64,000 nt of DNA, taken from Clostridiales bacterium. GTDB lineage: Bacteria; Bacillota; Clostridia; Oscillospirales; CAG-272. The notes below the pieces were generated by a model. The model saw nothing but the letters and a program-made list of their open reading frames with translations, was not told the origin of the DNA and did no database searches. The DNA lies in NCBI GenBank assembly GCA_012800735.1, contig JAAZIU010000007.1:1-64000 (forward strand), in the 5' to 3' direction. Within the stretch, counting starts at the first letter, position 1; each line of letters opens with the position of its first letter. The position numbers were made by a program, and so were the translations under genes. This document shows, in pieces, positions 17,844 through 25,830 of this stretch.

Positions 17844-18290
17844 TTATTTTGCGGTTACGATGACGTTTATTTTTCCGGAAATCTCGGGATATAATTTCAC
17901 GTCTACCGTATATGTGCCGTAAGTCTTGATGGAGTCGGAGACGTTGAGTTTCCGCCTGTCGATGTCGATGCCGTGCTGCTCTTTCAGCGCTTCGGCTATT
18001 TCCATCGTCGTAACCGAACCGTAAAGCCGGCCGTCGTCGCTGCCGGATTTTACTATCTTTACCGCGACGCCCAGCAGCTTTTCGGCGGTCTCGGCAGCGT
18101 TCTGCTTTTCAAGCGCGGCGCGGCGGACGGCGGCCTCTTCCTTTGCCTTGAGATCGGCTATCGCTTTTTTGGTCGCTTCAATCGCAAGCCCTCTCGGCAG
18201 AAGATAGTTGCGGGCATAACCGTCGGAAACGTTTATAAGGGCGCCCTTTTTACCCTGATTCGGGACGTCCTGTGTTAAAATGACTTTCAT
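17844..18290 (-). CDS. rplI: 50S ribosomal protein L9
   Basis: 148 residues, typical length. The N-terminal [16 protein letters not shown] and [13 protein letters not shown] segments are diagnostic. A charged connecting helix and the C-terminal domain ([15 protein letters not shown]-like) follow. L9 binds 23S rRNA at the base of the L1 stalk. In many Firmicutes the order is DUF2232-gdpP-rplI-dnaB. Here the gdpP pair lies 4 kb away on the other strand, so the set is split. Confidence 0.96.
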   Translation of the reverse strand: MKVILTQDVPNQGKKGALINVSDGYARNYLLPRGLAIEATKKAIADLKAKEEAAVRRAALEKQNAAETAEKLLGVAVKIVKSGSDDGRLYGSVTTMEIAEALKEQHGIDIDRRKLNVSDSIKTYGTYTVDVKLYPEISGKINVIVTAK

Positions 18291-18321
18291 GATTATCTAT
18301 CCGTCCTTTTATTGCTCTCTG

Positions 18322-19395
18322 TTATTTTGAAATATGATTTTCGTTCTCGTAGAGAATATGGCGGGCGACTATGTCGCAGTCTCCCTCATGGAACACAAGG
18401 CGGTAGCTGTAGTTAAGGCTTTCGCCGCGGCAGAGCGTCAATCCGCCCTTGAAAAAGAAGTTGTTCGGCGCAAAAAGACCGTAATCGCGGATATGCCATG
18501 TTGCGGGATAGCGCTCGTTGCGCTCGGAGTCAAATACGGCTACGCCGCACTCATGACCGTCGAGCTTGCCGGAATAATCGCACCAGACGGCGGGGCGTCC
18601 CCAGCATTCGCGCTCGGATACGGCGCCCCAGCTGTTTTCGAGGCGCCCTCCGCGGTCTCCTCTGAGCGCTTCCGCCATGCGGATTCCCAAAGGTCCGGCT
18701 TCCTTCGTCGCGCCGATCTCAATATCTCCGTAACTTGCCTTGAATTCGATATCAAGGTCGATATAGCGGCAGGCAGTACCCTGATTATAGAAGGTGAAGC
18801 GGCGGCGCTCGTCGAGGTACTTAACGCCGTCCTGTCCCGTCCAGATATTATATCCGGCAAACGAGGCGCAGGCGTCGTTTGAAAAGGCGTCTTCAATCCG
18901 CTGATGCTTCTGATATCCCCAGTTTCCGGATTCGTTCCAGAAATCGACAACCTGGTCAGCTCCGCAGAGACTGACTTCGCCTATGCCGAGGAAGACCGAG
19001 CGGTGGTGCGGATGCTCCTTTGTGTCAAAATCAAGGCGGGTAAAGCTTCCGCCGAAACTCGTCTCAATCGGACCGAGATACGGTTTTATAAATTTATCCG
19101 ACCAGCAATAAGAGGTAAAACGGCTTTTGCCGATATAAATATCGACCGAATTGTCGCCGTCGAGAAGCGAGACTTTGTCAGAGGCGCTCTCGTTATCGGA
19201 CGGCTCAATTTTTACCTCGCCCGCCGGGCAGGATATAACTGCCAAAAGATATTCTTCGCCGTTCCGCTCAACTTTTGCGGCGGGATAAAGCTTGTCTTTG
19301 ATCTTTACGCTCCGGGTTGATTCCGGGATGCCGTCGGCTTTTATATATACAGGTGCGTCGCAAACGGGACGCGCCGCGAAAAAAGTGAGTTCCAT
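18322..19395 (-). CDS. PmoA-like (DUF6807) family protein
   Basis: 357 residues, no signal peptide. The pattern KPYLGPI, then DFDTKEHPHHRSVFLGIGEV and DFWNESG, is typical of the DUF6807/PmoA family (PF14100), a beta-sandwich group often found with sugar oxidoreductases and isomerases. Its function is not known; paired histidines in HPHHRS may bind metal or sugar. It lies 43 bp downstream of the isomerase gene with a GAAAGGAATT ribosome site and is very likely co-transcribed. A role in unusual sugar catabolism is inferred from this pairing. Confidence 0.75.
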   Translation of the reverse strand: MELTFFAARPVCDAPVYIKADGIPESTRSVKIKDKLYPAAKVERNGEEYLLAVISCPAGEVKIEPSDNESASDKVSLLDGDNSVDIYIGKSRFTSYCWSDKFIKPYLGPIETSFGGSFTRLDFDTKEHPHHRSVFLGIGEVSLCGADQVVDFWNESGNWGYQKHQRIEDAFSNDACASFAGYNIWTGQDGVKYLDERRRFTFYNQGTACRYIDLDIEFKASYGDIEIGATKEAGPLGIRMAEALRGDRGGRLENSWGAVSERECWGRPAVWCDYSGKLDGHECGVAVFDSERNERYPATWHIRDYGLFAPNNFFFKGGLTLCRGESLNYSYRLVFHEGDCDIVARHILYENENHISK

Positions 19396-19438
19396 GATAA
19401 ATTCCTTTCAAAAAACTTCAGAATATATTTAAGTCGTG

Positions 19439-20281
19439 TCAAAATATGCGGCGCATATAATCGTAAATGCGGGGGAGTTCGGCGAGATAATCTTTATATA
19501 TCGCTTCGCAGCTTACCCTTCCGCAGTATCCGGCGCGATTCAGCGCGTCGGCGGCGTCGGGAAGATTCGAGCCGTTTTCGGCGCCGTCGTATTTGCCGGG
19601 GAAGCCCCTGTCGAACTCGGATACATGAACATGAGCGAGTTTGTCCGCGACGAGCCGGATGTTTGTAAACGGTTCGTTCTGCTTTGCCATATGGTAAAAG
19701 TCGGCGAGCAGCTTAACCGCGGGATGGCGGATCGCCGATGCGACGGCGTAGCCTTCGATTGTCGTCAACATGAAGTTTGTCTCGGCGGGATTCAGCGGTT
19801 CCAGAGCGAAAACGATGCCGTATGACGCGGCGATATCGCCGCACATCCGGATAAACTCGTAGTATTTGCAAAGCAGGTCTCTGCGCTCCGAGTAGCTTAT
19901 CCCCTCCGGCAGGCTGCGGGCGCGGCCGGAGCCGAACACAACGGTATTGACTCCTATCGCGGCGGCGCGGCTGAGAGCGCGCTCGACATATTCTCTTATA
20001 ACCGGCAGTTCGGCTTTGGCAAGCGCGTATTCACCGGGGAGAAAGCTGTTGGCGCACTCGAACCGGACTCCGTCTTTCACCGCCCTTTTGAATTCCTCAT
20101 CCGACATATTCATGAAGACCCCGAAGGCAGCCTCGGCGAAGTCAAAACCCGCATTCATACAAGCTTCCCAGCCGAAAAGACACTGCTCATAGGGGGTCAC
20201 TACTCTGTTTTTATCCTGCGGCATAAACGAGCCGCCTTGTATGCACACGCCGATTCTGTGTTTTATCTGCTTTACTGACAT
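19439..20281 (-). CDS. Sugar phosphate isomerase/epimerase (AP-endonuclease-2 TIM barrel)
   Basis: 280 residues. The TIM-barrel family PF01261 is indicated by ALEPLNPAETN (metal-binding Glu), LLADFYHMAKQ (Asp and His), HVHVSEFDR and the final GRVSCEAIY with a second Glu. Such enzymes epimerise or isomerise keto-sugars and inositol derivatives with a divalent metal; the substrate is unknown. The start is fixed by a GGAGGT ribosome site. An upstream in-frame extension would run through the promoter. It leads a two-gene operon with the DUF6807 gene and is controlled by the palindromic promoter just upstream. Confidence 0.85.
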   Translation of the reverse strand: MSVKQIKHRIGVCIQGGSFMPQDKNRVVTPYEQCLFGWEACMNAGFDFAEAAFGVFMNMSDEEFKRAVKDGVRFECANSFLPGEYALAKAELPVIREYVERALSRAAAIGVNTVVFGSGRARSLPEGISYSERRDLLCKYYEFIRMCGDIAASYGIVFALEPLNPAETNFMLTTIEGYAVASAIRHPAVKLLADFYHMAKQNEPFTNIRLVADKLAHVHVSEFDRGFPGKYDGAENGSNLPDAADALNRAGYCGRVSCEAIYKDYLAELPRIYDYMRRIF

Positions 20282-20306
20282 TATAGTTACCTCCGAAAAT
20301 CTTCTT

Positions 20307-20341
20307 TGTGGTATTATACCACAATTTCGCCGATTTATCAA
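20307..20341 (-). promoter_or_regulatory. Promoter with a perfect palindromic operator over the -10
   Basis: On the minus strand: TTGATA, 17-bp spacer, TATAAT. The -10 sits inside TGTGGTATTATACCACA (20307-20323), a perfect inverted repeat with 8-bp arms. A dimeric repressor bound there would block RNA polymerase. This is likely the control point for the isomerase-DUF6807 operon. Confidence 0.7.
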
Positions 20342-20424
20342 GCTTCTTGGGATTATATATCTAATAATATATCGGCGCGGGATAAAAACAGCCCGGCGGC
20401 GCTTTAAGATTAACATTTTTTTAC

Positions 20425-20453
20425 TTGACAGGGTATGCCGTATATGATAAAAT
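20425..20453 (+). promoter_or_regulatory. Sigma-A promoter of the mgtE leader transcript
   Basis: Perfect TTGACA, 17-bp spacer, TAAAAT. Transcription from about 20460 would give a leader of about 355 nt before mgtE. Confidence 0.8.
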
Positions 20454-20574
20454 AGTCTATGTGAAAATATTTCGCTCTGCCGCTTTTATGAGCGCAATTT
20501 TTCCGGACGTTTTAGAAAATACACTTTCAGAAACGAATTAGTATTATTTTGAGCCCACAAGAGGTGAGAAAAGC

Positions 20575-20694
20575 ATGGACGAAGGCGGTAACACGTACCC
20601 CGGTCCGCGAAGCCAGATAAATAAAGCGGAAAAGCAGGAAGTGCCGCCCGGCGGCGCGCGCTTTTCCACGGAATTAAATATAAGCGAAAGATAA
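20575..20694 (+). CDS. Putative mgtE leader peptide (upstream ORF, 39 aa)
   Basis: ATG preceded by a good ribosome site (AGAGGTGAG, about 6-8 bases away). The peptide begins MDEGG, contains YPGPRSQ and EVPPGGA, and ends SER. Pro-Pro-Gly is a known ribosome-stalling motif, and an acidic or proline-rich start is known to destabilise ribosomes at low Mg2+ (as in Salmonella mgtL). The Pro-Pro-Gly codons lie at 20644-20652. Directly after them GGCGCGC (20653-20659) can pair with GCGCGCC (20717-20723). The layout suggests that ribosome position selects between leader folds. This is inference; no homologue search was possible. Confidence 0.5.
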   Translation: MDEGGNTYPGPRSQINKAEKQEVPPGGARFSTELNISER

Positions 20695-20715
20695 GCTAAG
20701 GCCGCTCGTTTTCAG

Positions 20716-20737
20716 GGCGCGCCGGCGTTTTCGCGCC
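20716..20737 (+). promoter_or_regulatory. GC hairpin in the mgtE leader
   Basis: GGCGCG and CGCGCC form a 6-bp stem with a 10-nt loop. It competes with pairing of 20717-20723 to the 3' part of the leader ORF (20653-20659). No T run follows, so it is not a classical terminator. Confidence 0.5.
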
Positions 20738-20763
20738 GCTTCGCCCCCCGGTATCGTGCTGCG

Positions 20764-20804
20764 CCTCCTACAAATTCCCCCGCGAAAAAATTTTGTAGAA
20801 GAGG
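20764..20804 (+). promoter_or_regulatory. Hairpin that buries the mgtE Shine-Dalgarno site
   Basis: CTACAAA (20768-20774) pairs with TTTGTAG (20792-20798). After an AA bulge, CCTC (20764-20767) pairs with GAGG (20801-20804). GAGG is part of GAGGAAG, the only ribosome site of mgtE (start 20815). The 11-bp stem would keep mgtE translation off until opened. Confidence 0.6.
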
Positions 20805-20814
20805 AAGCATTTAC

Positions 20815-22176
20815 ATGACCGATATCAGAACAATGAGCGAAAGAGCTCTTGTGCTGCTCATCGAGCGCAAGTACAAAGAGCTTAGGGAGCTGCTTTCGGA
20901 GATGGAGCCCGTTGATATTGCGGCGCTGACATCCGAGCTGCCCCGTGACATTATCCCCTTGATTTTCAGACTGCTGCCGAAGGAGCTTGCCGCCGACGCA
21001 TTCGTCGAGATGGACGCAGATCTGCAGGAAACGCTGATTCAGGCGTTTTCCGACCTTGAGCTGAAAGAGGTGCTTCAGCAGCTTTTCCTTGACGACACCG
21101 TCGATATTATCGAAGAAATGCCGGCGAACGTCGTAAAAAGAATACTCAAAAACTCCGATCCCTCGATGCGCCAGGACATAAACGAAGTTTTGAACTATCC
21201 CAAAGACAGCGCAGGTTCGGTTATGACAAACGAGTATGTCGATTTAAGACTGAAAATGACCGTCGAGGACGCATTTAAGCGCATAAAGCGCGTGGCTATC
21301 GATCGAGAAACCATTTACACCTGTTATGTCACCGACCAGGACAGAATACTGTTGGGTGTCGTAACCGCAAAGACCCTGATGCTCTCCGAACCCGACGATA
21401 TTATCGAAGACATCATGGAGACGAACGTAATAAGTTCGCTCACCACCGACGCCAAAGAAGACTGCGCCGATAAAATCTCAAAATACGATCTTCTTGCAAT
21501 CCCGATAGTCGACAACGAAAACCGGCTTGTCGGCATAGTCACCTTCGACGACGCTATCGACGTCATCAAAGAAGCAACCGAGGATGATTTCGCCAAAATG
21601 GCGGCTATAACACCCTCGGAGAATACCTATTTTCGTACCAGCGTGCTGTCCCACACGAAAAACCGCGTTTTCTGGCTGCTCTTGCTGATGCTGTCCGGAA
21701 TTGTGACCGGCGCGATAATTGCGAAATTTGAAAATGCAATCGCCGCGATTCCGGCTCTCGTAACTTTTATCCCGATGCTGATGGATACCTCCGGCAACTC
21801 GGGAACACAGGCTTCGACGATGGTAATCCGCGGTATGGCAATGGAAGAGATCCATCTCCGCGATTTTATCCGCGTCTGGTGGAAGGAAATCCGGATTGCG
21901 CTTTGTATCGGCGCAACGCTCGGCTTGGTGAACACGGCGCGCATATTGTTGCAATATCACGCAGCGCCGGAAAGTATATACTTTGCGCTCACAACATCTA
22001 TTACAATGGTTGCGGTGATCTGCATTGCGAAATCCTTCGGCGTCATATTGCCGATGCTGGCAAAAAAACTGCGCCTTGACCCCGCCGTCGTAGCTTCGCC
22101 GGTGCTTACGACTATCTGCGATATCTGCACCGTAGCCATATATTTCGCACTCATAACAGTTTTCTTTAAGCTTTAA
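20815..22176 (+). CDS. mgtE: Magnesium transporter MgtE
   Basis: 453 residues, full length. The N-terminal helical MgtE_N domain (about 1-130) is followed by two CBS domains (about 130-260) and five membrane helices (about 285-453). Channel-lining signatures are visible: PMLMDTSGNSGTQASTMVIRGMA and DPAVVASPVLTTICD, with the conserved Asp of the ion site. MgtE is a Mg2+ channel closed by Mg2+ binding to the cytosolic domains. The long structured leader adds a second, RNA-level control. A strong hairpin terminator follows. Confidence 0.95.
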   Translation: MTDIRTMSERALVLLIERKYKELRELLSEMEPVDIAALTSELPRDIIPLIFRLLPKELAADAFVEMDADLQETLIQAFSDLELKEVLQQLFLDDTVDIIEEMPANVVKRILKNSDPSMRQDINEVLNYPKDSAGSVMTNEYVDLRLKMTVEDAFKRIKRVAIDRETIYTCYVTDQDRILLGVVTAKTLMLSEPDDIIEDIMETNVISSLTTDAKEDCADKISKYDLLAIPIVDNENRLVGIVTFDDAIDVIKEATEDDFAKMAAITPSENTYFRTSVLSHTKNRVFWLLLLMLSGIVTGAIIAKFENAIAAIPALVTFIPMLMDTSGNSGTQASTMVIRGMAMEEIHLRDFIRVWWKEIRIALCIGATLGLVNTARILLQYHAAPESIYFALTTSITMVAVICIAKSFGVILPMLAKKLRLDPAVVASPVLTTICDICTVAIYFALITVFFKL

Positions 22177-22211
22177 CGAGGGCGATAAAAAAATCAAGCT
22201 CCCTGACCCCC

Positions 22212-22247
22212 GGGGCCGCGGAAAGTCCCGCGGCTCCGGTCTTTTAA
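22212..22247 (+). terminator. Intrinsic terminator after mgtE
   Basis: GGGGCCGCGG and CCGCGGCTCC form a 10-bp stem (one G-U) with a 6-nt loop; GGTCTTTTAATTTT follows. Confidence 0.75.
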
Positions 22248-22304
22248 TTTTAAAAACCGCTGCATCGGCGCGTCGGAGATACAGCCGATACAGCCGATTA
22301 TGCC

Positions 22305-23516
22305 ATGAATAATCTGCCGCCCGAAATAAACCGGGTAAACAATAATCTTTTTGGAGGAACGAAACCTGCCGTCACGGCGGCTGTCTGCCTCCTTACCTGC
22401 CTTTTGCTGCCCGCGCCTCTGTCGGGACTGCTGGACGGCGTTTATCTTTTTCTCCCGGTTGGACTGGCGGGAGGAGCCGCTGCTTACGCGCTCTTTTACG
22501 CCGTAAAAGGATTGGGAATCGGGAAATTCAAAGCCGCGGCGCTCCTGCTTGTTTGCGCCGGCGCCTCAGCCGTTTTCTGCCGACTTTTCACAAGCGACAT
22601 ACAGAAGACCGTCCTCTCGGCGGGATATATCTTCCCGGGAGCGGTTCTTTCGGCGAAACTTTCGGCGAAACCGCCGGCTCCGAAGGAAATTAAGCCCGAC
22701 TTATTCGAACGCGCCCTTCAGCGGCTGAAACAGGCTTTAAAACCTTTTAAACCGGATGACGGAGAAAAGCCGGAAAAAGCGGCCGAGACCGCCCCTGTTC
22801 CCTCTTATCCGTCCCGCGTCTCCTGCATCACGGCGATGTCCGCCGTTTTGGGCGCCGCCTTCGCTGTGTTTATGGTCGCGCTGCTTATAGCAGAGCGCGG
22901 CGGATTTAATCCGTCAATTTTTTCCGATTGGCTCGCGGAACAGACCGAAAGGATACAAACGATTATTTCATCGTTTACCATGGAGAACGGCGGCGAGACA
23001 AGACCGTTGTATACCGGAGAAAACCTTACCTTTATGGTAAACTATATTCTCCTTGTTCTGCCCGCGGTTATAATTGTCTTCTGTCTTATCTCCTCCTGGC
23101 TCTCGACTTTGGTATTCGCAATCTGCTCGCTTGCCGCCGGCTTCTATCGACGTTTCTTTGAGTACGGCTGGCCGGTAAAAATCAGCCGCAGTTCCGCTGT
23201 TGTCTTTATAGCGGTGTATCTGGGCGCAATGTTCTTCGGTCGGAATCCCGCTGTTTACATACTTTTTGCAAACTTTGTCCTGATCCTTACCCCCGGTTTT
23301 GTACTGATCGGCGTCCGGGATACTATTCTTAAACTCGCCGACGACTACCGCCGTCCGTCCGGCATACTCCTGATCGCTGCCTCTGTAATACTTGCTTTCG
23401 TCAACTTCATGGCGGTGTTTGTTCTGATGTCGTTTGCCGGTGTCGTTTACACCCTTTTTGAACGCCGCCGCAACAGAAACGACCGCCGTGACGGCGACGA
23501 TAACTCTGTTTCATAA
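22305..23516 (+). CDS. DUF2232 (YybS-like) membrane protein
   Basis: 403 residues with about eight hydrophobic segments and a charged cytoplasmic loop near residues 120-170 rich in Lys, Pro and Glu. Size, topology and the position directly upstream of gdpP match the DUF2232/YybS family, whose function is unknown. The C-terminus is a highly charged Arg/Asp tail. It sits 17 bp before gdpP, so the two genes form an operon. No clear ribosome site was seen before the ATG. Confidence 0.75.
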   Translation: MNNLPPEINRVNNNLFGGTKPAVTAAVCLLTCLLLPAPLSGLLDGVYLFLPVGLAGGAAAYALFYAVKGLGIGKFKAAALLLVCAGASAVFCRLFTSDIQKTVLSAGYIFPGAVLSAKLSAKPPAPKEIKPDLFERALQRLKQALKPFKPDDGEKPEKAAETAPVPSYPSRVSCITAMSAVLGAAFAVFMVALLIAERGGFNPSIFSDWLAEQTERIQTIISSFTMENGGETRPLYTGENLTFMVNYILLVLPAVIIVFCLISSWLSTLVFAICSLAAGFYRRFFEYGWPVKISRSSAVVFIAVYLGAMFFGRNPAVYILFANFVLILTPGFVLIGVRDTILKLADDYRRPSGILLIAASVILAFVNFMAVFVLMSFAGVVYTLFERRRNRNDRRDGDDNSVS

Positions 23517-23533
23517 AAAAAGGTTTCCTTGTC

Positions 23534-25639
23534 ATGTTCGATTTTTTTAAAAAAATATTTGCCGATAAAAGCACCGCAAAGAAGCTGCTTTTCAGTCTCG
23601 GCTTCGCGCTTTTCAGCGCAATATATACGGCGGTTTGTATTATCGCGGCGCCGTATATGCCGCTCAAAACCGGTAAATTTGCGGTTGCGGCAGCCGTTCT
23701 GCTGCTCGCCGTTGCAGTTGCCGCCGCCCTGATCTGGCGCACAATTCAGATAAACAGGGCGCGCATCGCCGGAGATACCCAAAGCGATATGCTCGGTTCG
23801 ATAACCCTTGACTTTATGGTCGAGCTGAAAAGCCCGGTGCTTATCTGTGACGACAACGGAAAAATAGTCTGGTACAATCCCGCGCTTGCATCGTTTATGG
23901 TCTCATCCGGCGCGAAAGAAGATCTGCACGGCAAATCTATATCTCACATTTTAGGCGTAGGTCTTGAATCGATGCGCGCAGATCATACAAACGAAGGGCT
24001 TGAAACGGCTGTCCGCGGGATGGTCTGGCGGATCAAACCCTACCGCTTCGAATCGGACTCGAAGGGGAAATACTTAAACGTCCTTGTCTGGACCGATACT
24101 ACCGAGCTTTCTAAGACGCGCGCCGAGATGGCGAACAGCAATACGGTGATCGCCTATATCGTAATGGATAACCTTGAGGAGATTTCCCAGTTCTCCCGCT
24201 CCTCCGATCATATTCTTGACGCCGCCATCGATATACGTCAAATACTCTACGAATGGGCAAGATCCTGCGGCGGGGTTATCCGCGAATTCAGCGTAAACAA
24301 GTTTATATTCTTTTTCACCGCCGATAAGCTTCACGAATTTACCGCCGACAGATTCGGCATTCTTGACAGAATCCGCAATATAAGGGTCGGTTCCGATATA
24401 AGCCTGCCTATCACCGTCTCCATCGGCGTCGGCTCGCTCGAAGGCAGCCTTTCGGAGAAAGAGCAGTCGGCGCAGTCGGCGCTGGATACCGCCCTTCAGC
24501 GCGGGGGAGATCAGGTCGTTGTTAAAACCGAAGCCGGAATCGAGTTCTACGGCGGCAGAACGCGCGGAGTTCAAAAGCGGACCAAGGTTCGCGCGAGAGT
24601 CGTCGCAAACAAACTCGCCGGACTGATATCGTCAAGCTCAAATGTGCTGATAATGGGTCACCGCTGGGCGGATTTTGACGCCTTCGGTTCGTCTGTCGGG
24701 GTAGCGAGACTTTGTATGTTTTGCGGAGTCAAGGCAAACATCATCTGCAATATGTCGGATCCGAACCTGCGCGGCTGTCTCAATCTTCTTTCCGAGGTCG
24801 CCGATTTCGGAGGGGTTTGTATCGATTCCGCGGCGGCTCAGGACATGATACAAGCCGACACCCTGCTGGTTGTCTGCGACGTCAACAACCCTTCTCACTT
24901 TGAAGCGCCGGAGATAGCGTCAAACTGCTCGAAGATAGCCATAATCGATCACCACCGCCGCACGATATCCGAAGGCATCGATGCGGAAAACATAATGATG
25001 TCTTATATCGAGCCGTCCGCTTCCTCCGCCTGCGAACTCGTCTCGGAAATTCTTGAGCTATCTATGCCGAGCGGCACAATAACGCCTCAGGAAGCGGAAT
25101 TAATGCTCGCCGGAATCCTGCTCGATACAAAACAGTTTACCCGCAACGTCGGCGTGCGTACCTTCAGCGCGGCGCTCTGGCTGCGGTCAGAGGGCGCGGA
25201 CACCGGCTCGGCACAAGCGCTGTTTAAAACCGATTTTGCCGACTTCCTGTCGGAAGCCGGTTTTGAAGCCAATGTCTTTATCTATCGGGAGTTTATTGCG
25301 ATAGCCAAATCAGACTACGAAAGCGAAAAAGCAAAGCACGGCGACGCAATAAGCGTCTCCACTTTCCGAATCGCGGCTTCAAAATCAGCCGACCGTTTGC
25401 TCAACATCAACGGAATCCGCGCCAGCTTTGCGATCAGCCGGATAGGCAAAACAATTCACATCTCCGCCCGTTCCGACGGAACGATAAACGTTCAGCTGAT
25501 TCTTGAGCGACTCGGCGGAGGCGGACATTTTGACGGAGCGGGAGCGCAGCTTGCCGACAGCGATATGTTAACCGCGCAGATAGCGCTTAAAAACGCCATA
25601 GACGACTATCTTGAGTCGATAAAATCCGAAAACGAATAA
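23534..25639 (+). CDS. gdpP: Cyclic-di-AMP phosphodiesterase GdpP
   Basis: 701 residues. Two membrane helices lie at about 15-70. A degenerate PAS-like domain and a modified GGDEF domain (about 190-345) come next. The catalytic DHH domain has GHRWADFDAFGSS (His, Asp, Asp ligands), VVCDVNNP and IIDHHRR near residue 470, and the DHHA1 domain has GGGGHFDGAGAQL near 661. The enzyme hydrolyses c-di-AMP to pApA and so influences potassium balance and cell wall stress responses. The usual neighbours rplI-dnaB are on the opposite strand 4 kb away. Confidence 0.95.
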   Translation: MFDFFKKIFADKSTAKKLLFSLGFALFSAIYTAVCIIAAPYMPLKTGKFAVAAAVLLLAVAVAAALIWRTIQINRARIAGDTQSDMLGSITLDFMVELKSPVLICDDNGKIVWYNPALASFMVSSGAKEDLHGKSISHILGVGLESMRADHTNEGLETAVRGMVWRIKPYRFESDSKGKYLNVLVWTDTTELSKTRAEMANSNTVIAYIVMDNLEEISQFSRSSDHILDAAIDIRQILYEWARSCGGVIREFSVNKFIFFFTADKLHEFTADRFGILDRIRNIRVGSDISLPITVSIGVGSLEGSLSEKEQSAQSALDTALQRGGDQVVVKTEAGIEFYGGRTRGVQKRTKVRARVVANKLAGLISSSSNVLIMGHRWADFDAFGSSVGVARLCMFCGVKANIICNMSDPNLRGCLNLLSEVADFGGVCIDSAAAQDMIQADTLLVVCDVNNPSHFEAPEIASNCSKIAIIDHHRRTISEGIDAENIMMSYIEPSASSACELVSEILELSMPSGTITPQEAELMLAGILLDTKQFTRNVGVRTFSAALWLRSEGADTGSAQALFKTDFADFLSEAGFEANVFIYREFIAIAKSDYESEKAKHGDAISVSTFRIAASKSADRLLNINGIRASFAISRIGKTIHISARSDGTINVQLILERLGGGGHFDGAGAQLADSDMLTAQIALKNAIDDYLESIKSENE

Positions 25640-25645
25640 ATACAG

Positions 25646-25692
25646 CGGAACCGCGGCAAGAGTTGTGTTTGCCGCGGTTCCGATTATATTTT
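25646..25692 (+). terminator. Strong terminator after gdpP
   Basis: A perfect 14-bp stem (25646-25659 with 25669-25682; arm begins CGGAACCGCGG) with a 9-nt loop, followed by ATTATATTTTT. Confidence 0.85.
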
Positions 25693-25762
25693 TATTAAAC
25701 ATCGTCGCCGAAGCGGCAAACTTCGTTTACCTGCATTTGTCCGAAACTTGATGTCCGCCCCG

Positions 25763-25791
25763 TTGCGCCAAAACCGGCGTTGTGGTATAAT
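25763..25791 (+). promoter_or_regulatory. Promoter of the solute-binding-like gene
   Basis: TTGCGC, 17-bp spacer, TATAAT with an extended TGTGG just before it. TGTGGTAT repeats the left arm of the palindrome at 20307. Confidence 0.65.
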
Positions 25792-25830
25792 AGAAACTGA
25801 AAATCAACCGCATCGTCGAAAGGAAATAAC

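Larger units (their letters stand above)
20342..20814 (+). other. Intergenic region and long mgtE leader
   Basis: No conventional gene. It holds the mgtE promoter, an upstream ORF of 39 codons and several hairpins, listed separately. I looked for M-box (ykoK) sequence blocks and did not recognise them. Confidence 0.7.

Noticed and set aside
20461-20814. M-box (ykoK) riboswitch before mgtE
   Set aside because: I looked for the conserved GGUGAGGCUCC, ACGCUGCUGCC and UGCUUGUCCUAUGCC-like blocks and did not find them. An Infernal search would be decisive.
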